64,000 bases of DNA. It comes from Methylobacillus flagellatus KT (GTDB lineage: Bacteria; Pseudomonadota; Gammaproteobacteria; Burkholderiales; Methylophilaceae). Under the pieces are notes generated by a model. The model was not told where the DNA came from, did not search any database, and worked only from the letters and a program-made list of their open reading frames with translations. A program made the position numbers and the translations under genes. Below are positions 35,724 to 45,124 of this stretch, piece after piece (the first letter of the stretch is position 1; every line of letters starts with the position of its first letter). The stretch covers positions 868,001-932,000 of the forward strand of contig NC_007947.1 of the NCBI RefSeq assembly GCF_000013705.1, written 5' to 3'.

Positions 35724-36089
35724 ATGAAAAAGCAGCAAGGCATGTCATTCCTGAGCCTGGTGGTCGTCATCGCAGTGGGTATATTTTTTGCTGTATTGGC
35801 AATGAAGCTTGCGCCTTCCTATATCGAATATTTTGCTGTCAAGAAAGCGATTAGCCGCATTGCCCATGACCCAGGGTTCTCCAGCATGAGCAAAGCGGAC
35901 ATGATTGCTGCTTTCCAGAAGAGCGCCACCATCGACGATATCCGCAGCGTCGAAGCCCGGGACCTGACCTTCCTGCGTGATGAGAACGGCAAGACGGCGC
36001 TTTCGGTCGATTACCAGGTCGTGGTGCCCTTGTTTTCCAATATCAGTGTCTTGCTGGACTTCGAGGCATCTACCGACAATGCCCGTTGA
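35724..36089 (+). CDS. DUF4845 family membrane protein
   Basis: This 121-residue protein begins MKKQQGMSFLSLVVVIAVGI, a type IV pilin-like N-terminal span, followed by a small domain (MKLAPSYIEYFAVKKAIS). DUF4845 members lie between lepB and rnc in many beta- and gammaproteobacteria; function unknown. A GGAGGG ribosome binding site precedes the ATG; an upstream in-frame ATG at 35709 is less likely. Confidence 0.88.
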   Translation: MKKQQGMSFLSLVVVIAVGIFFAVLAMKLAPSYIEYFAVKKAISRIAHDPGFSSMSKADMIAAFQKSATIDDIRSVEARDLTFLRDENGKTALSVDYQVVVPLFSNISVLLDFEASTDNAR

Positions 36090-36164
36090 TCGTCAATCTT
36101 GCCCTGGCCGTGTGGCTTGCATGGCTTTTTCAATGCTGCATGTATCCCGTGGCGGGCTGCCGTT

Positions 36165-36845
36165 TTGAGCCAGAACAGCCTGGTACGCCAGCTTGCGTAC
36201 GAATTCAAGGATAAAGGCCTGCTGACGCTGGCGCTCACCCATCGCAGCTATTCTGGAAGCAATAACGAGAGACTGGAGTTCCTTGGAGACGGCGTGCTGA
36301 ATTTCCTGGTGGCACATCAGTTGTTCCTGCGTTTTCCAAAATTGCCCGAGGGCGATCTCAGCCGGTTGCGTGCTCAGCTGGTCAAGGAACAAACCTTGAG
36401 CGAGATTGCCACAGAACTGAGTGTGGGGGAATTCCTCCGTCTTGGCGAAGGCGAACTCAAGAGCGGCGGCTGGCGGCGCCCCTCGGTGCTGGCCGATGCT
36501 ATGGAAGCCATCATCGGCGCGGTTTTCCTGGACGGGGGCTACCCGGCTGCCGAGGCGCTGGTGAAGCGCTTGTTCCTGCCGCGCATGGAGGGCATAGACC
36601 CGAAGGCAATCGGCAAGGATGCCAAGTCCCTGCTACAGGAATTCCTGCAAGGGCGCAAAATAGACCTGCCCGAATACAACGTCTTGGCAACCGAGGGCGA
36701 AGCGCATTGCCAGACATTCCGGGTGAGCTGCCATATCACCAAGTTCCAGATTACCACCGAGGGCAAAGGCTCCAGCCGACGTGCGGCTGAGCAGCAGGCC
36801 GCCCAGCTGGCTTACGAGCAATTGCTCGAAAAAGGAAAGAAATGA
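36165..36845 (+). CDS. rnc: Ribonuclease III
   Basis: RNase III cuts double-stranded RNA in rRNA and mRNA processing. The signature [14 protein letters not shown] and metal site residues (later [16 protein letters not shown]) are intact. The C-terminal dsRNA-binding domain spans about 155-222 ([33 protein letters not shown]). The TTG start after GGCGGG gives 226 residues, the same as E. coli Rnc; the open frame back to the ATG at 36099 adds 22 unlikely residues. It overlaps era by four bases. Confidence 0.95.
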   Translation: MSQNSLVRQLAYEFKDKGLLTLALTHRSYSGSNNERLEFLGDGVLNFLVAHQLFLRFPKLPEGDLSRLRAQLVKEQTLSEIATELSVGEFLRLGEGELKSGGWRRPSVLADAMEAIIGAVFLDGGYPAAEALVKRLFLPRMEGIDPKAIGKDAKSLLQEFLQGRKIDLPEYNVLATEGEAHCQTFRVSCHITKFQITTEGKGSSRRAAEQQAAQLAYEQLLEKGKK

Positions 36846-37732
36846 CATCATCCAACGCTTTTCGTTGTGGCACCGTCGCCATCGTCGGCCGTCCCAACGT
36901 GGGCAAGTCCACCTTGCTCAACCATATCCTCGGCCTCAAGCTGAGCATTACGTCACGCAAGGCGCAAACCACGCGGCACCGCCTGCTGGGAATACATACC
37001 ACGGAAGATACGCAATTCCTGTTCGTGGATACGCCAGGTTTCCAGCAAAAGCATATCAATGCGCTCAACCGCAACCTGAACCGCACCGTCACCCAGGTGC
37101 TGAGCGAGGTGGATGTGGTGTTGTTTGTGATCGAGCCCATGCACCTGGGAGATGCGGACCGCAAGGTGCTGCAGCTGCTGCCGAAGAATCAGCCAGTATT
37201 CCTGGTCGTCAACAAGGCTGACCTGATGGGCGACAAGGGGAACCTGTTGCCGTTGATTCAGGATTTCGACCTGGAGTTTCCATTCACCGGCATCATTCCC
37301 GTAAGCGCCAAGAAAAATCTGTATCTGGATGAGCTGCTGGCTGCCGTCCGTGAACACCTGCCTGAACAGCCGGCGATTTATGGCGAGGATGAGCTGACGG
37401 ACCGTAACGAGCGCTTCCTGGCGGCAGAAATGCTGCGTGAAAAGATATTCCGTTTGCTGGGGGACGAAGTGCCGTATTCCGTAGCGGTGGAGATCGAGAA
37501 GTTCGAGCAGGAAGGCAATTTGCGCCGTATCCATGCCGCCATCATTGTCGACAAGGATAGCCAGAAGCCGATGCTGATCGGCAAGGGCGGCGAAAAGCTC
37601 AAGCGCATTTCCACCGAGGCGCGCCAAGATATGGAAAAGCTGTTCGGCGGCAAGATCTGGCTCGAGACCTGGGTGAAGGTCAAGAGTGGCTGGGCGGACG
37701 ACGAACGCGCCTTGAAATCCCTGGGCTACTGA
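36842..37732 (+). CDS. era: GTPase Era
   Basis: Era binds the 3' end of 16S rRNA during 30S assembly. G-motifs: GRPNVGKST (G1), DTPGF (G3) and NKAD (G4). The C-terminal KH domain has [18 protein letters not shown]. Length 296 is standard. The stop codon directly abuts a MITE-like insertion, whereas in most relatives recO follows at once. Confidence 0.97.
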   Translation: MTSSNAFRCGTVAIVGRPNVGKSTLLNHILGLKLSITSRKAQTTRHRLLGIHTTEDTQFLFVDTPGFQQKHINALNRNLNRTVTQVLSEVDVVLFVIEPMHLGDADRKVLQLLPKNQPVFLVVNKADLMGDKGNLLPLIQDFDLEFPFTGIIPVSAKKNLYLDELLAAVREHLPEQPAIYGEDELTDRNERFLAAEMLREKIFRLLGDEVPYSVAVEIEKFEQEGNLRRIHAAIIVDKDSQKPMLIGKGGEKLKRISTEARQDMEKLFGGKIWLETWVKVKSGWADDERALKSLGY

Positions 37733-37979
37733 GAGCCTGTTCACAATTTTTTCATAGGGTACGCATGGCTCCAAAACGTGTCTGGTCAAGGCCCAGTGTG
37801 CAGGTAATGCTGCAACGCGGCGGACGTGTTTTAGGGGCATGCCCTCCGGGTTGCTCCGGCAGCGCAGCCGCTGCTGTGTTGCAAATCCTCGCCGGGCAAT
37901 GAGCCCGTCTGTGGTTTGCGCCTTGCTTCGACTACACTGCCGGAGCAACGTACCTCATGAAAAAATTGTGAGCAGGCTC
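37733..37979. mobile_element. MITE-like element with 24-32 bp terminal inverted repeats
   Basis: A 247-bp non-coding block starts GAGCCTGTTCACAATTTTTT and ends in its reverse complement with one mismatch in the first 24 bases; the similarity extends to about 32 bases with three mismatches. The flanking triplets are TGA on the left and TAA on the right, the TNA pattern used by some IS5-group elements. It carries no plausible transposase. It sits exactly between the stop codons of era and the converging pagP, and its last base forms part of the pagP stop. A non-autonomous insertion that may also serve as a bidirectional terminator. Confidence 0.75.
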
Positions 37980-38533
37980 TAAAAGCCGACCCTGGACCAG
38001 AAGAACAGGATATTGCCGTTGCCCCGGCCGCCAGGCACATAACTGGTGTTCACCGAGTATTGCCTGTAGTTGAGCGACGCAATCGGCAGTACGCCAGGGA
38101 TGGGGATGTTCTTGTAGATATCGGCACGCGAAGTGAGGAATGCCGTGTAGCCGACGCCGGCATGCAGTCCCGACCGAGGTCCCATCATCCATTGGTGTCC
38201 ATAGCCCAGCATAGGTTGCACATTGCTGTGCGAGTCCGAGAATGCCATCAAGTAAACACCTTCCCAATTGCCTGCGGCATTGTAGCGGCTGCGTCCGTAT
38301 CCCAGGCCCCAGGTGAATTCACGGAACGAGTCGATCTTGTCGTTATCGTAGGCAAAGCGCAAGTGGTGGGTCCAAAGCGGAATGTAGAGGTCATGATCGC
38401 CGTTTTTCCAGGTATCCGAGATGCGCTCGCATGACTTGTCTATCCATGAGTAGTCCGTGTTGCACGCGGCCTCTGCCGCCAGTGGGACGAGCATGGTGCT
38501 GCTCATCGCGATGATGCCGTGCCTGATATTCAT
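37979..38533 (-). CDS. pagP: Lipid A palmitoyltransferase PagP
   Basis: PagP moves a palmitate chain from phospholipid to lipid A in the outer membrane. The 184-residue precursor has a signal peptide (ending AAEA) and the family sequence order: DHDLYIPLWTHHLRFAYDND, WGLGYGRSRYNAAGNWEGVY, FSDSHSNVQP, PIPGVLPIASLNY and a GNGNILFFWSRVGF end. The catalytic His (THHLRF) and the Asp and Ser of FSDSHSN are present. The gene is convergent with era and has its own region upstream. Confidence 0.92.
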   Translation of the reverse strand: MNIRHGIIAMSSTMLVPLAAEAACNTDYSWIDKSCERISDTWKNGDHDLYIPLWTHHLRFAYDNDKIDSFREFTWGLGYGRSRYNAAGNWEGVYLMAFSDSHSNVQPMLGYGHQWMMGPRSGLHAGVGYTAFLTSRADIYKNIPIPGVLPIASLNYRQYSVNTSYVPGGRGNGNILFFWSRVGF

Positions 38534-38662
38534 AAGCCTATACCTTAACCATCTGCTAGACCTGACAGCAGAGCATGAGGAAAGGTTTCTCCACTGCGCT
38601 GATATGGGCGAGGAAACCTGAGATAAAATGCGTGCTGGTTCTTAATCTAACATAAAGTTTGC

Positions 38663-39397
38663 ATGGCACTCAGTAACATCCACCGCCAAGACAATCAGCC
38701 TGTGTATGTGCTGCATACCTATCCGTTCAAGGAAACCAGCCTGGTGGTCGAGTTGTTCAGCCGCGAGTTCGGCCGGGTGGCGGCCGTCGCCAAGGGCGCG
38801 AGGCGTCCGCGTTCTGCCATGCGCGGCATGCTGCAGGCTTTTCAGCCACTGCAGGCGACATGGTCAGGCAAGGCCGAGCTCAAGAACCTGCACAGCATGG
38901 AGTGGGGAGCGGGTTTGCTCCTGCTGCGCGGCGAGGCGCTGATGTGCGGCTTCTACCTCAACGAGTTGCTGTTGCGCTTGCTGCCGCGCGAAGATGGGCA
39001 TGACGCATTGTTCGACTACTATAGCCAAACCTTGCGCATACTTGCGCAGGACCAGGTGCCGGTGGCGACTACTTTGCGTCGCTTTGAGCTCAGGATGCTG
39101 CAGGAGCTGGGCTATGCCGTGCCGCTCGAGTATGACGAAGCAGGCAATGCCATCAAGCCTGAGCATATGTATTCCTACGTTGCCGAACAAGGCGCTGCCC
39201 CTACAAGCCAGCATGTAGCGCCGCCAAATGGCGTACAATTATCCGGCAAGACATTGCTTGCCATGGCGCAGGATGACTACAGCGATGCGCTGACCCAGCA
39301 GCAAAGCAAGCAATTGATGCGTGCCTTGCTCGCGCACTATCTGGGAGATAAACCTTTACATACCCGACAACTACTCATGGATCTGCAGGCATTATGA
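38663..39397 (+). CDS. recO: DNA repair protein RecO
   Basis: RecO loads RecA on SSB-coated DNA together with RecR. The N-terminal OB fold is seen in [36 protein letters not shown] and [14 protein letters not shown], followed by the helical part ([20 protein letters not shown]). The C-terminus has no zinc-binding cysteines, as in other betaproteobacterial RecO proteins. A TAAAAT box lies about 40 bases upstream, so this operon may have its own promoter here. The stop overlaps pdxJ. Confidence 0.93.
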   Translation: MALSNIHRQDNQPVYVLHTYPFKETSLVVELFSREFGRVAAVAKGARRPRSAMRGMLQAFQPLQATWSGKAELKNLHSMEWGAGLLLLRGEALMCGFYLNELLLRLLPREDGHDALFDYYSQTLRILAQDQVPVATTLRRFELRMLQELGYAVPLEYDEAGNAIKPEHMYSYVAEQGAAPTSQHVAPPNGVQLSGKTLLAMAQDDYSDALTQQQSKQLMRALLAHYLGDKPLHTRQLLMDLQAL

Positions 39398-40116
39398 AAC
39401 TAGGCGTCAATATCGATCACGTGGCCACCCTGCGCCAGGCGCGCGGCACTCAATACCCCAGTGTGGTGCAGGCCGCCCTGCGCGCCGAAGAGGCGGGGGC
39501 GGACAGCATCACCATTCATTTGCGCGAGGACCGGCGCCATATTCAGGATGCCGATGTTTTTGCGTTGCGTCCGTTGCTGCAGACGAAAATGAATCTGGAA
39601 ATGGCGGTAACCGACGAAATGGTCGGCATCGCCCTTCAGGTGAGGCCGCAGGATGTCTGCCTGGTGCCTGAGCGCCGCGAAGAGCGCACGACCGAGGGCG
39701 GTCTGAACGTGATCGGCAACCTAGGCGCTATCAAGGGCGCCTGCAAGACGCTGGGAGATGCTGGAATTCGCGTTTCCTTGTTTATCGGGCCGGAGCTGGA
39801 ACAAGTCGAAGCTGCCAAGGCGGCAGGCGCGCCGGTCATTGAAATTCACACAGGGGCATTTGCCGACGCCGGTACCGAGGCAGCAAAACATGCTGAATTG
39901 CAGCGCATTCGCATGGCAGTGGACCATGGGCTGGCACTGGGCCTGACTGTCAACGCCGGGCACGGCCTGAATATTCACAACGTGCATGAGATTGTCAGCA
40001 TTCCCGGTATCGAGGAACTCAATATCGGCCATGCGATCGTGGCCCACGCCCTGTTTGTCGGCTGGGAGTACGCAGTGCGCGAAATGAAGGCGCTGATCGT
40101 GCAGAAGGCGACCTAA
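39394..40116 (+). CDS. pdxJ: Pyridoxine 5'-phosphate synthase PdxJ
   Basis: PdxJ joins aminoacetone phosphate and deoxyxylulose phosphate to make pyridoxine phosphate. The opening [47 protein letters not shown] and the C-terminal INAGHGLN-type [11 protein letters not shown] are the conserved TIM-barrel blocks. Length 240 matches E. coli (243). It starts inside the end of recO (ATGA). Confidence 0.97.
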   Translation: MKLGVNIDHVATLRQARGTQYPSVVQAALRAEEAGADSITIHLREDRRHIQDADVFALRPLLQTKMNLEMAVTDEMVGIALQVRPQDVCLVPERREERTTEGGLNVIGNLGAIKGACKTLGDAGIRVSLFIGPELEQVEAAKAAGAPVIEIHTGAFADAGTEAAKHAELQRIRMAVDHGLALGLTVNAGHGLNIHNVHEIVSIPGIEELNIGHAIVAHALFVGWEYAVREMKALIVQKAT

Positions 40117-40135
40117 GCTTCGGTAACTCTCCAGC

Positions 40136-40516
40136 ATGATTTATGGGATAGGTACCGATATCGTCGAAGTGGTGCGCATTGAGGAGTCACTCAGCCGCTT
40201 TGGTGACGCATTCGCCCGGCGTATTCTCAATGCTGCCGAGTGGCAGGAATACGAGGCGAGCCGGGTCAAGGCCAGGTTTCTTGCCAAGCGCTTCGCTGCC
40301 AAGGAGGCATTCGCCAAGGCGTTGGGCACAGGCATACGCGGCGCAGCCAGTTTCGAGAATATCGGTATCGGGCATGACGCCCTAGGCAAACCGGAGTTTC
40401 GGTTGGCGCCGTTGTTGCAGGCGTGGCTGGAGGAAAAGGGCGTAGGCAGCCTGCATCTTTCCCTCAGTGATGAGAAAGCCATCGCTGCCGCATTCGTGGT
40501 TTTGGAGCGCGCCTGA
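40136..40516 (+). CDS. acpS: Holo-[acyl-carrier-protein] synthase AcpS
   Basis: AcpS attaches 4'-phosphopantetheine to acyl carrier protein. MIYGIGTDIVEVVRIEE holds the metal ligand Asp 8, and RFAAKEAFAKALGTG the second acidic ligand and CoA contacts. Length 126 is standard. It closes the recO-pdxJ-acpS run; the next gene starts four bases on. Confidence 0.96.
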   Translation: MIYGIGTDIVEVVRIEESLSRFGDAFARRILNAAEWQEYEASRVKARFLAKRFAAKEAFAKALGTGIRGAASFENIGIGHDALGKPEFRLAPLLQAWLEEKGVGSLHLSLSDEKAIAAAFVVLERA

Positions 40517-40519
40517 ACC

Positions 40520-41455
40520 ATGCATCGTAAGCTGTGGCTCGCCTGCCTGCTATTTGCAGGCGCTGTAATGAGCGCTGAGCAGTGGGAGCTGGCGGGGGAA
40601 AGCAGCGTCGGCAAGCATTATATCGACCAATCCAGCGTGGTGCGCAATACTGCAGATCAGAAAGTGACCGTGCAGACCAAGGTGGAACAACCTGATGCCA
40701 GTATCTGGGTGACGACCATGCAGGTGGATTGCCACACCAGGCGGTTCAGTTATCTCAAGGGGTTCCAGCTCAAGGACGGCAAGCAAGTGGTCAGGTTCGA
40801 CGCTCCACGTGCGGAAGAGCCAATCAGCCCGGGTTCACTCCCGGATCAGCTGGAACAGCGCTACTGCGCCGCTCGCGTTGCGCCGATTTCCGCACCGGTA
40901 CCCAGCTGGGAGATCGTCAGCAACAGCAACGCGGGCGAGGTGGCGATTGACCGTGCTTCCTTGCAGGCGCTGCCAGGTCAGGAGTTCAAGGTCAATACGC
41001 GAGTGAGGTTGTTCAACAAGAATGAGCAAACACTGAGTTCGCTGCAATTCAATTGTGGCAAAGGCACGTTCAGGATACTGCAGTCGCAGAGATTGCGTGA
41101 CGGTCATGCCGAGTTTCTGTTTGACAAGCCGCAGCCCGATGTGCCGGTAAGCAAGTCGGCGACCACACAGGAGCTTGCCAAGACAATCTGCACTCCGGCC
41201 GCCAAGCCTGCACGCACACCATTTCAGGAAGATGCCTGCAAGGCGACATTGCATGATTTGCAGGGGCTGGAAACCCGCGTGCAGGCTGATGTCGATGCCC
41301 ACGCCCTGTATTGCGACACCATGCAGAACTACTTGGACCACCTCGCAAAAATTGCCGACGAGGTGGAAAAAAACCACTGCGCTATCCACGGTCTGGACCA
41401 ATACCAGCGCGAAATCCGTGCTGTTGGGTGCGAGGACCCGGTAAATGGACAATAG
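40520..41455 (+). CDS. Exported protein with duplicated surface-adhesin-E-like domain
   Basis: This 311-residue precursor has a signal peptide (MHRKLWLACLLFAGAVMSA). Two similar modules follow (about 20-115 and 126-225). Each starts with WELAGESSVGKHYIDQSS or WEIVSNSNAGEVAIDRAS, has a VDCHTRRFSYL or FNCGKGTFRIL cysteine strand, and ends near a YCAA or ICTP cysteine. The pattern resembles surface-adhesin protein E-type domains. The last 70 residues are helical with several cysteines (CKATLHDL, YCDTMQNYL). Likely a periplasmic or envelope protein; function unknown. Confidence 0.75.
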   Translation: MHRKLWLACLLFAGAVMSAEQWELAGESSVGKHYIDQSSVVRNTADQKVTVQTKVEQPDASIWVTTMQVDCHTRRFSYLKGFQLKDGKQVVRFDAPRAEEPISPGSLPDQLEQRYCAARVAPISAPVPSWEIVSNSNAGEVAIDRASLQALPGQEFKVNTRVRLFNKNEQTLSSLQFNCGKGTFRILQSQRLRDGHAEFLFDKPQPDVPVSKSATTQELAKTICTPAAKPARTPFQEDACKATLHDLQGLETRVQADVDAHALYCDTMQNYLDHLAKIADEVEKNHCAIHGLDQYQREIRAVGCEDPVNGQ

Positions 41456-42248
41456 CATAGAGATGGATTGGGAGCGCAGGTTCGGCGGTGTGCGCAGGCT
41501 GTATGGCGAGTTGGCGCTACATAGGTTTCGTCATGCACATGTAGCCGTGATCGGCATGGGCGGCGTGGGTTCATGGGCGGTGGAGGCCTTGGCGCGTAGC
41601 GCGATAGGCAAGTTGACGCTGGTTGATCTCGACAATATCGCCGAATCCAATGTCAATCGCCAGTTGCACGCTGTCGAAGGGGCTTTCGGCCTTGCCAAGG
41701 TCACGGCCATGGCGCAGCGCGTGCGAGAGATCAATCCCTTGGCTGAGGTGCGGGAGGTTGAGGATTTCATTGCATCGGATAACCTTGATGTATTACTGGA
41801 CAGCAGTGTTGACGCGGTGCTGGACGCGATAGACGATGCGCGGGCCAAGGTAGCCTTGGCCGCATGGTGCCGCAAGCTCGGGATTCCGCTGGTGATGGCA
41901 GGCGGAGCGGGGGGGCGCGTCGACCCGACACGCATCCGGGTGGCCGACTTGGCAGACGTGCATGGCGACAGGTTGCTGGCAAAAGTGCGCAATCAGTTGC
42001 GGCGCGACCACGGCTTCCCGAAAGGATTGGACGGAAACAAGCCAGGCAGTAAAAAGAAATTACCAACATTCGGTATCGCCTGTGTTTATTCTGACGAACC
42101 TGTACAGCAGCCGGAAACAAGTTGCAACGTAGAGGCCGGCAGCATCACGGGTTTGAATTGCGCAGGCTATGGCTCATCGGTTGCCGTGACTGCCTCATGC
42201 GGCATGATTGCCGCGGCGGCAGTGCTCAAGCGTTTGGCGGTGGGGTGA
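41445..42248 (+). CDS. tcdA: tRNA threonylcarbamoyladenosine dehydratase TcdA
   Basis: TcdA (CsdL) cyclises t6A at position 37 of ANN-decoding tRNAs with ATP. The E1-like fold is seen in ERRFGGVRRLYGELAL, VAVIGMGGVGSWAVEALARS (nucleotide site) and VDLDNIAESNVNRQLHA. The later CRKLGIPLVMAGGAGGRVDP and GSITGLNCAGYGSSVAVTAS blocks are also family-typical. Length 267 agrees with E. coli (268). It overlaps the preceding gene by 11 bases and the converging next gene by 23. Confidence 0.93.
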   Translation: MDNSIEMDWERRFGGVRRLYGELALHRFRHAHVAVIGMGGVGSWAVEALARSAIGKLTLVDLDNIAESNVNRQLHAVEGAFGLAKVTAMAQRVREINPLAEVREVEDFIASDNLDVLLDSSVDAVLDAIDDARAKVALAAWCRKLGIPLVMAGGAGGRVDPTRIRVADLADVHGDRLLAKVRNQLRRDHGFPKGLDGNKPGSKKKLPTFGIACVYSDEPVQQPETSCNVEAGSITGLNCAGYGSSVAVTASCGMIAAAAVLKRLAVG

Positions 42249-42513
42249 ACGCTTGGGCGATGGTGCGCTCGTATTCCGGAAAATAGCGCGAGATCACGGA
42301 AAGGTCGAAGCTGCGCAGAATGCTGGTGTTGGGTTCGCGCTCCAGTAGAAACTCGAAAGAGCGCCGGATCAATACTTCATTGTCGAAGCGCCCTTGGCTG
42401 AGCGTGTTTGCATAGTCTGGCGCTATTGTCACCCGGTGCGTAGTCGCCGAATTTGCCTCGATGGCAACCTCGAACGTATGTTCATCTAGTTTGTTGACGG
42501 TGATTTTCGTCAT
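42226..42513 (-). CDS. Conserved hypothetical protein, 95 residues
   Basis: The protein reads MTKITVNKLDEHTFEVAIEA and then a helical part (IRRSFEFLLEREPNTSILRS) ending in FDLSVISRYFPEYERTI. A GGGATT sequence upstream of the ATG is a weak ribosome binding site. No signal, span or cysteine. Similar short proteins occur in related bacteria, as I recall, without an assigned role. Its tail overlaps tcdA on the other strand, which may limit either gene's terminator. Confidence 0.7.
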   Translation of the reverse strand: MTKITVNKLDEHTFEVAIEANSATTHRVTIAPDYANTLSQGRFDNEVLIRRSFEFLLEREPNTSILRSFDLSVISRYFPEYERTIAQAFTPPPNA

Positions 42514-42601
42514 CGCAATCCCCTTTGATGATTAGGGTATAGTGTAGCTCGAAATGTAGCCGTGTAACACTAAATTAGCCACATGTTAAGGCATTTGCCG
42601 A

Positions 42602-45004
42602 TTAGAAATCGTAGCGCAGACTGGCGCCTATCGTACGCGGCTGGCCGGCCGAACCGACATAGAGGTTGCTGCCTGCGTTGGTGAGGCCGAGAAAGTAGCG
42701 CTTATCCAATACATTCTTAGCCCATAGCGAGAAGTCCCAGCGATGCTTGCCGCTGGTTACCCGCAAGCCGGTGCTGACATTGAGGATGCCGTATCCGGCA
42801 ATCTTCGAGTATTCCGAGTTGTTGACGTCGCCATAGCTTTCGGAGCGCCAGCTGTATTGTGCATTGGCATAGTGTTCAAGGTTGTCGGCAGGGTTCCAGC
42901 GCAAGTGGGCGCCGCTACTGAATGCCCAGCGCGATGCGCCGTTCACCTGGTTGCCTGCAATGCTGCGCGTTCCTTTGCCATAGCCGCTGTCACTGGTACC
43001 GCCAGGACCATTGAATTCCTCGGCCGGGGTGGGAGCCGTGCCGCGGTCAAAGCTGGCATCGGTGTAGGCCCCGCTCAGGCTGAGGCTGAGATGCTGGCTG
43101 ACCCTGGCACGCAAATCCAATTCCATCCCTTTGCTGCTCAGGTCGCCCACATTGGTAAGCAGTCCTGCATAGGTGCCGTTGATCGATGTCCCGGTGATGG
43201 CCTGGTAATCCTTGACCCTGGTCAGGAAGACGCTGGCGTTGGCGACCAAGCGCTGATCCAGCCAGCTCGACTTGATGCCGAATTCGAGATTGTTGGCTTT
43301 TTCCGGGTCAATGTTCAAGGCCTCGGTGCCCAGCACCGCGCCTGGTGAAGCCACGCCATTGGTGTTGAAGCCGCCGGATTTTTCGCTGGATGAGTAGGTG
43401 GCATAGCCAAGCACACGGTCATTCAGCCAGTAGCTTGCGGTCAGCAGGCTGGAAAGGCTTTCATCCTTCTGGTGTTGCACGCCGGTATCGTAATGATCAA
43501 GCAAGGGGGAGAGGATTGGTGGCAACGGGGTAATCTGGTCTTGCACCACTCGCGCTTCTTTTTTCTCCATGGTGGCGCGCAGGCCTGCGGTCAGGTCGAG
43601 TTTTTCCGACAGGTGCCAGGTGCCTTGTCCGAATAACGCATAGCTGTGGGTCTTGGCGTAGCCGGACCCGGAAAACGCCGAATTGTCGGGGTAGATGGTG
43701 GTCAGCGCGAAAGCATCCGGCCCGGTCATGTACTGCTCGCGGTTGGAAACGTCTTGATAGTAGTAGTAGACGCCCGCTACGTAGTCGAATACATCGCTCA
43801 GGGGTGAGGCCAGGCGGATTTCTTGCGAGTATTGCTTATGGCGGGCATCGACGCCGCCGTTGACCGCAAACAGATCGGTACGGTCGAGATCGTTGTCTGG
43901 CTTGAATTGCCATTGCCGCCAGGCGGTGATCGAGGTGAGGGTGTAGCCATTGAAATGCCAGTTGGCCTCAGCCGAGAGGGCATCCTGGCTGGTACGGGTA
44001 CGTTGCCTTCCGTCCAATGTGACCTTGTAGTCCTTGGGGTCATAGGCGCGATTTGATGCACCCAGGCCGTTGGCGTGGGTGATGGCGTCGGTCGCGTTGG
44101 AACCTGGAGTGCCAGCAGGCAGGTTACTGGAATAATCAGGGCCGAAAACCGGCTGGCCTGTTACCGGATGTATCCCTAGAAACATGAATGCATTGGGTGT
44201 CCATGGCCCATACCGATAAGGCACCAGGGTGCCAGTGCTGGAATCTTCCTCGTTGTGCTCGGCAATCAGGCGCAGGTCAAACGATTCGCTGGGTTGCAGC
44301 AGCAGTTGCCCACGTGCGCCAGTACGGTTGATTTCGTTGAGGTTCTTGCCGTCGTAGGTGTTCTTTACCCAGCCGTCATCATGGGTTTTATAGGCGGCAA
44401 TGCGCAATGCTGCCATCTCATTGATTGGCTGGTTGAGCATGACCTTGTATTGCTCAAAGTCGCGCGACCCGTAACTCGCTTCCGCCGAATATTCCGGTTT
44501 GAAAACCGGCTTGCGGGTGGTGATGTTAAGCACGCCGGCAGTGGTGTTCTTACCGAATAGTGTCCCTTGCGGGCCGCGCAGCAGTTCGGCCTGCTCGATA
44601 TCCAGCAGGTCGAACACGGCCAGGCCGGGGCGGCCGAGGAATACGTTGTCGAGATAGATACCGGCGCTGCCTTCCAGCCCCTCGTTGGCCGGGTTGTTGC
44701 CTATGCCGCGGATGGCGATGCTGGACTGGCGCGGATGCAGGAATTGCGCCGTGAGGCTGGGCATGAGCTGCGGCAGGTCCTGCAATTGGTAAATCCTGCC
44801 GGCTTCCAACTGATTGCCTTTGACTACCGATACGGTGGCAGGGACGTCCTGCTCTTTCTCCAGGCGCCGTCTGGCAGTTACGCTGGTGGTCTCGAGTTTC
44901 TGGATTCGCTCTGTTGAGTGTAAAGGTAATTCATCATGGGCATGGCTGGGGCCGGATGTGGCGATGAGGGCGAGCATGCTGACGCCCATGGTACTGTACT
45001 TCAA
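42602..45004 (-). CDS. TonB-dependent outer membrane receptor
   Basis: This full-length receptor of about 800 residues has a signal peptide (MLALIATSGPSHA), a plug domain (TVSVVKGNQLEAG, SIAIRGIGNNPANEGLEG, VELLRGPQGTLFGKNTTAGV-like block) and a 22-strand-type barrel ending SLRYDF. The plug's GPQGTLFGKNTTAG resembles receptors for siderophores, vitamins or sugars of the FyuA/Fiu-like type; the ligand cannot be told. The TTG at 45004 follows GGGAG and is preferred over the ATG at 45046, which has a poor site. It should work with the TonB-ExbBD encoded further right. Confidence 0.92.
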   Translation of the reverse strand: MKYSTMGVSMLALIATSGPSHAHDELPLHSTERIQKLETTSVTARRRLEKEQDVPATVSVVKGNQLEAGRIYQLQDLPQLMPSLTAQFLHPRQSSIAIRGIGNNPANEGLEGSAGIYLDNVFLGRPGLAVFDLLDIEQAELLRGPQGTLFGKNTTAGVLNITTRKPVFKPEYSAEASYGSRDFEQYKVMLNQPINEMAALRIAAYKTHDDGWVKNTYDGKNLNEINRTGARGQLLLQPSESFDLRLIAEHNEEDSSTGTLVPYRYGPWTPNAFMFLGIHPVTGQPVFGPDYSSNLPAGTPGSNATDAITHANGLGASNRAYDPKDYKVTLDGRQRTRTSQDALSAEANWHFNGYTLTSITAWRQWQFKPDNDLDRTDLFAVNGGVDARHKQYSQEIRLASPLSDVFDYVAGVYYYYQDVSNREQYMTGPDAFALTTIYPDNSAFSGSGYAKTHSYALFGQGTWHLSEKLDLTAGLRATMEKKEARVVQDQITPLPPILSPLLDHYDTGVQHQKDESLSSLLTASYWLNDRVLGYATYSSSEKSGGFNTNGVASPGAVLGTEALNIDPEKANNLEFGIKSSWLDQRLVANASVFLTRVKDYQAITGTSINGTYAGLLTNVGDLSSKGMELDLRARVSQHLSLSLSGAYTDASFDRGTAPTPAEEFNGPGGTSDSGYGKGTRSIAGNQVNGASRWAFSSGAHLRWNPADNLEHYANAQYSWRSESYGDVNNSEYSKIAGYGILNVSTGLRVTSGKHRWDFSLWAKNVLDKRYFLGLTNAGSNLYVGSAGQPRTIGASLRYDF

Positions 45005-45124
45005 GACTGGAGCTCCCGTACGAGGCTGGCAGAACCTCCGCCTCACTTATGGCAATGAATAACTTAATTTCTGATTATTTTTTGCGTATTTTATATCTAA
45101 ATGACACCGGCTTACTGCCTGGTG

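Noticed and set aside
37800..37930. Possible tRNA or small RNA inside the MITE-like block
   Set aside because: Hairpin-rich, but no cloverleaf, T-loop or CCA could be assembled; the inverted ends explain the structure.
36953..37948. 331-codon minus-strand frame across era and the MITE
   Set aside because: Antisense to era; its start lies within the MITE and it has no recognisable domain.
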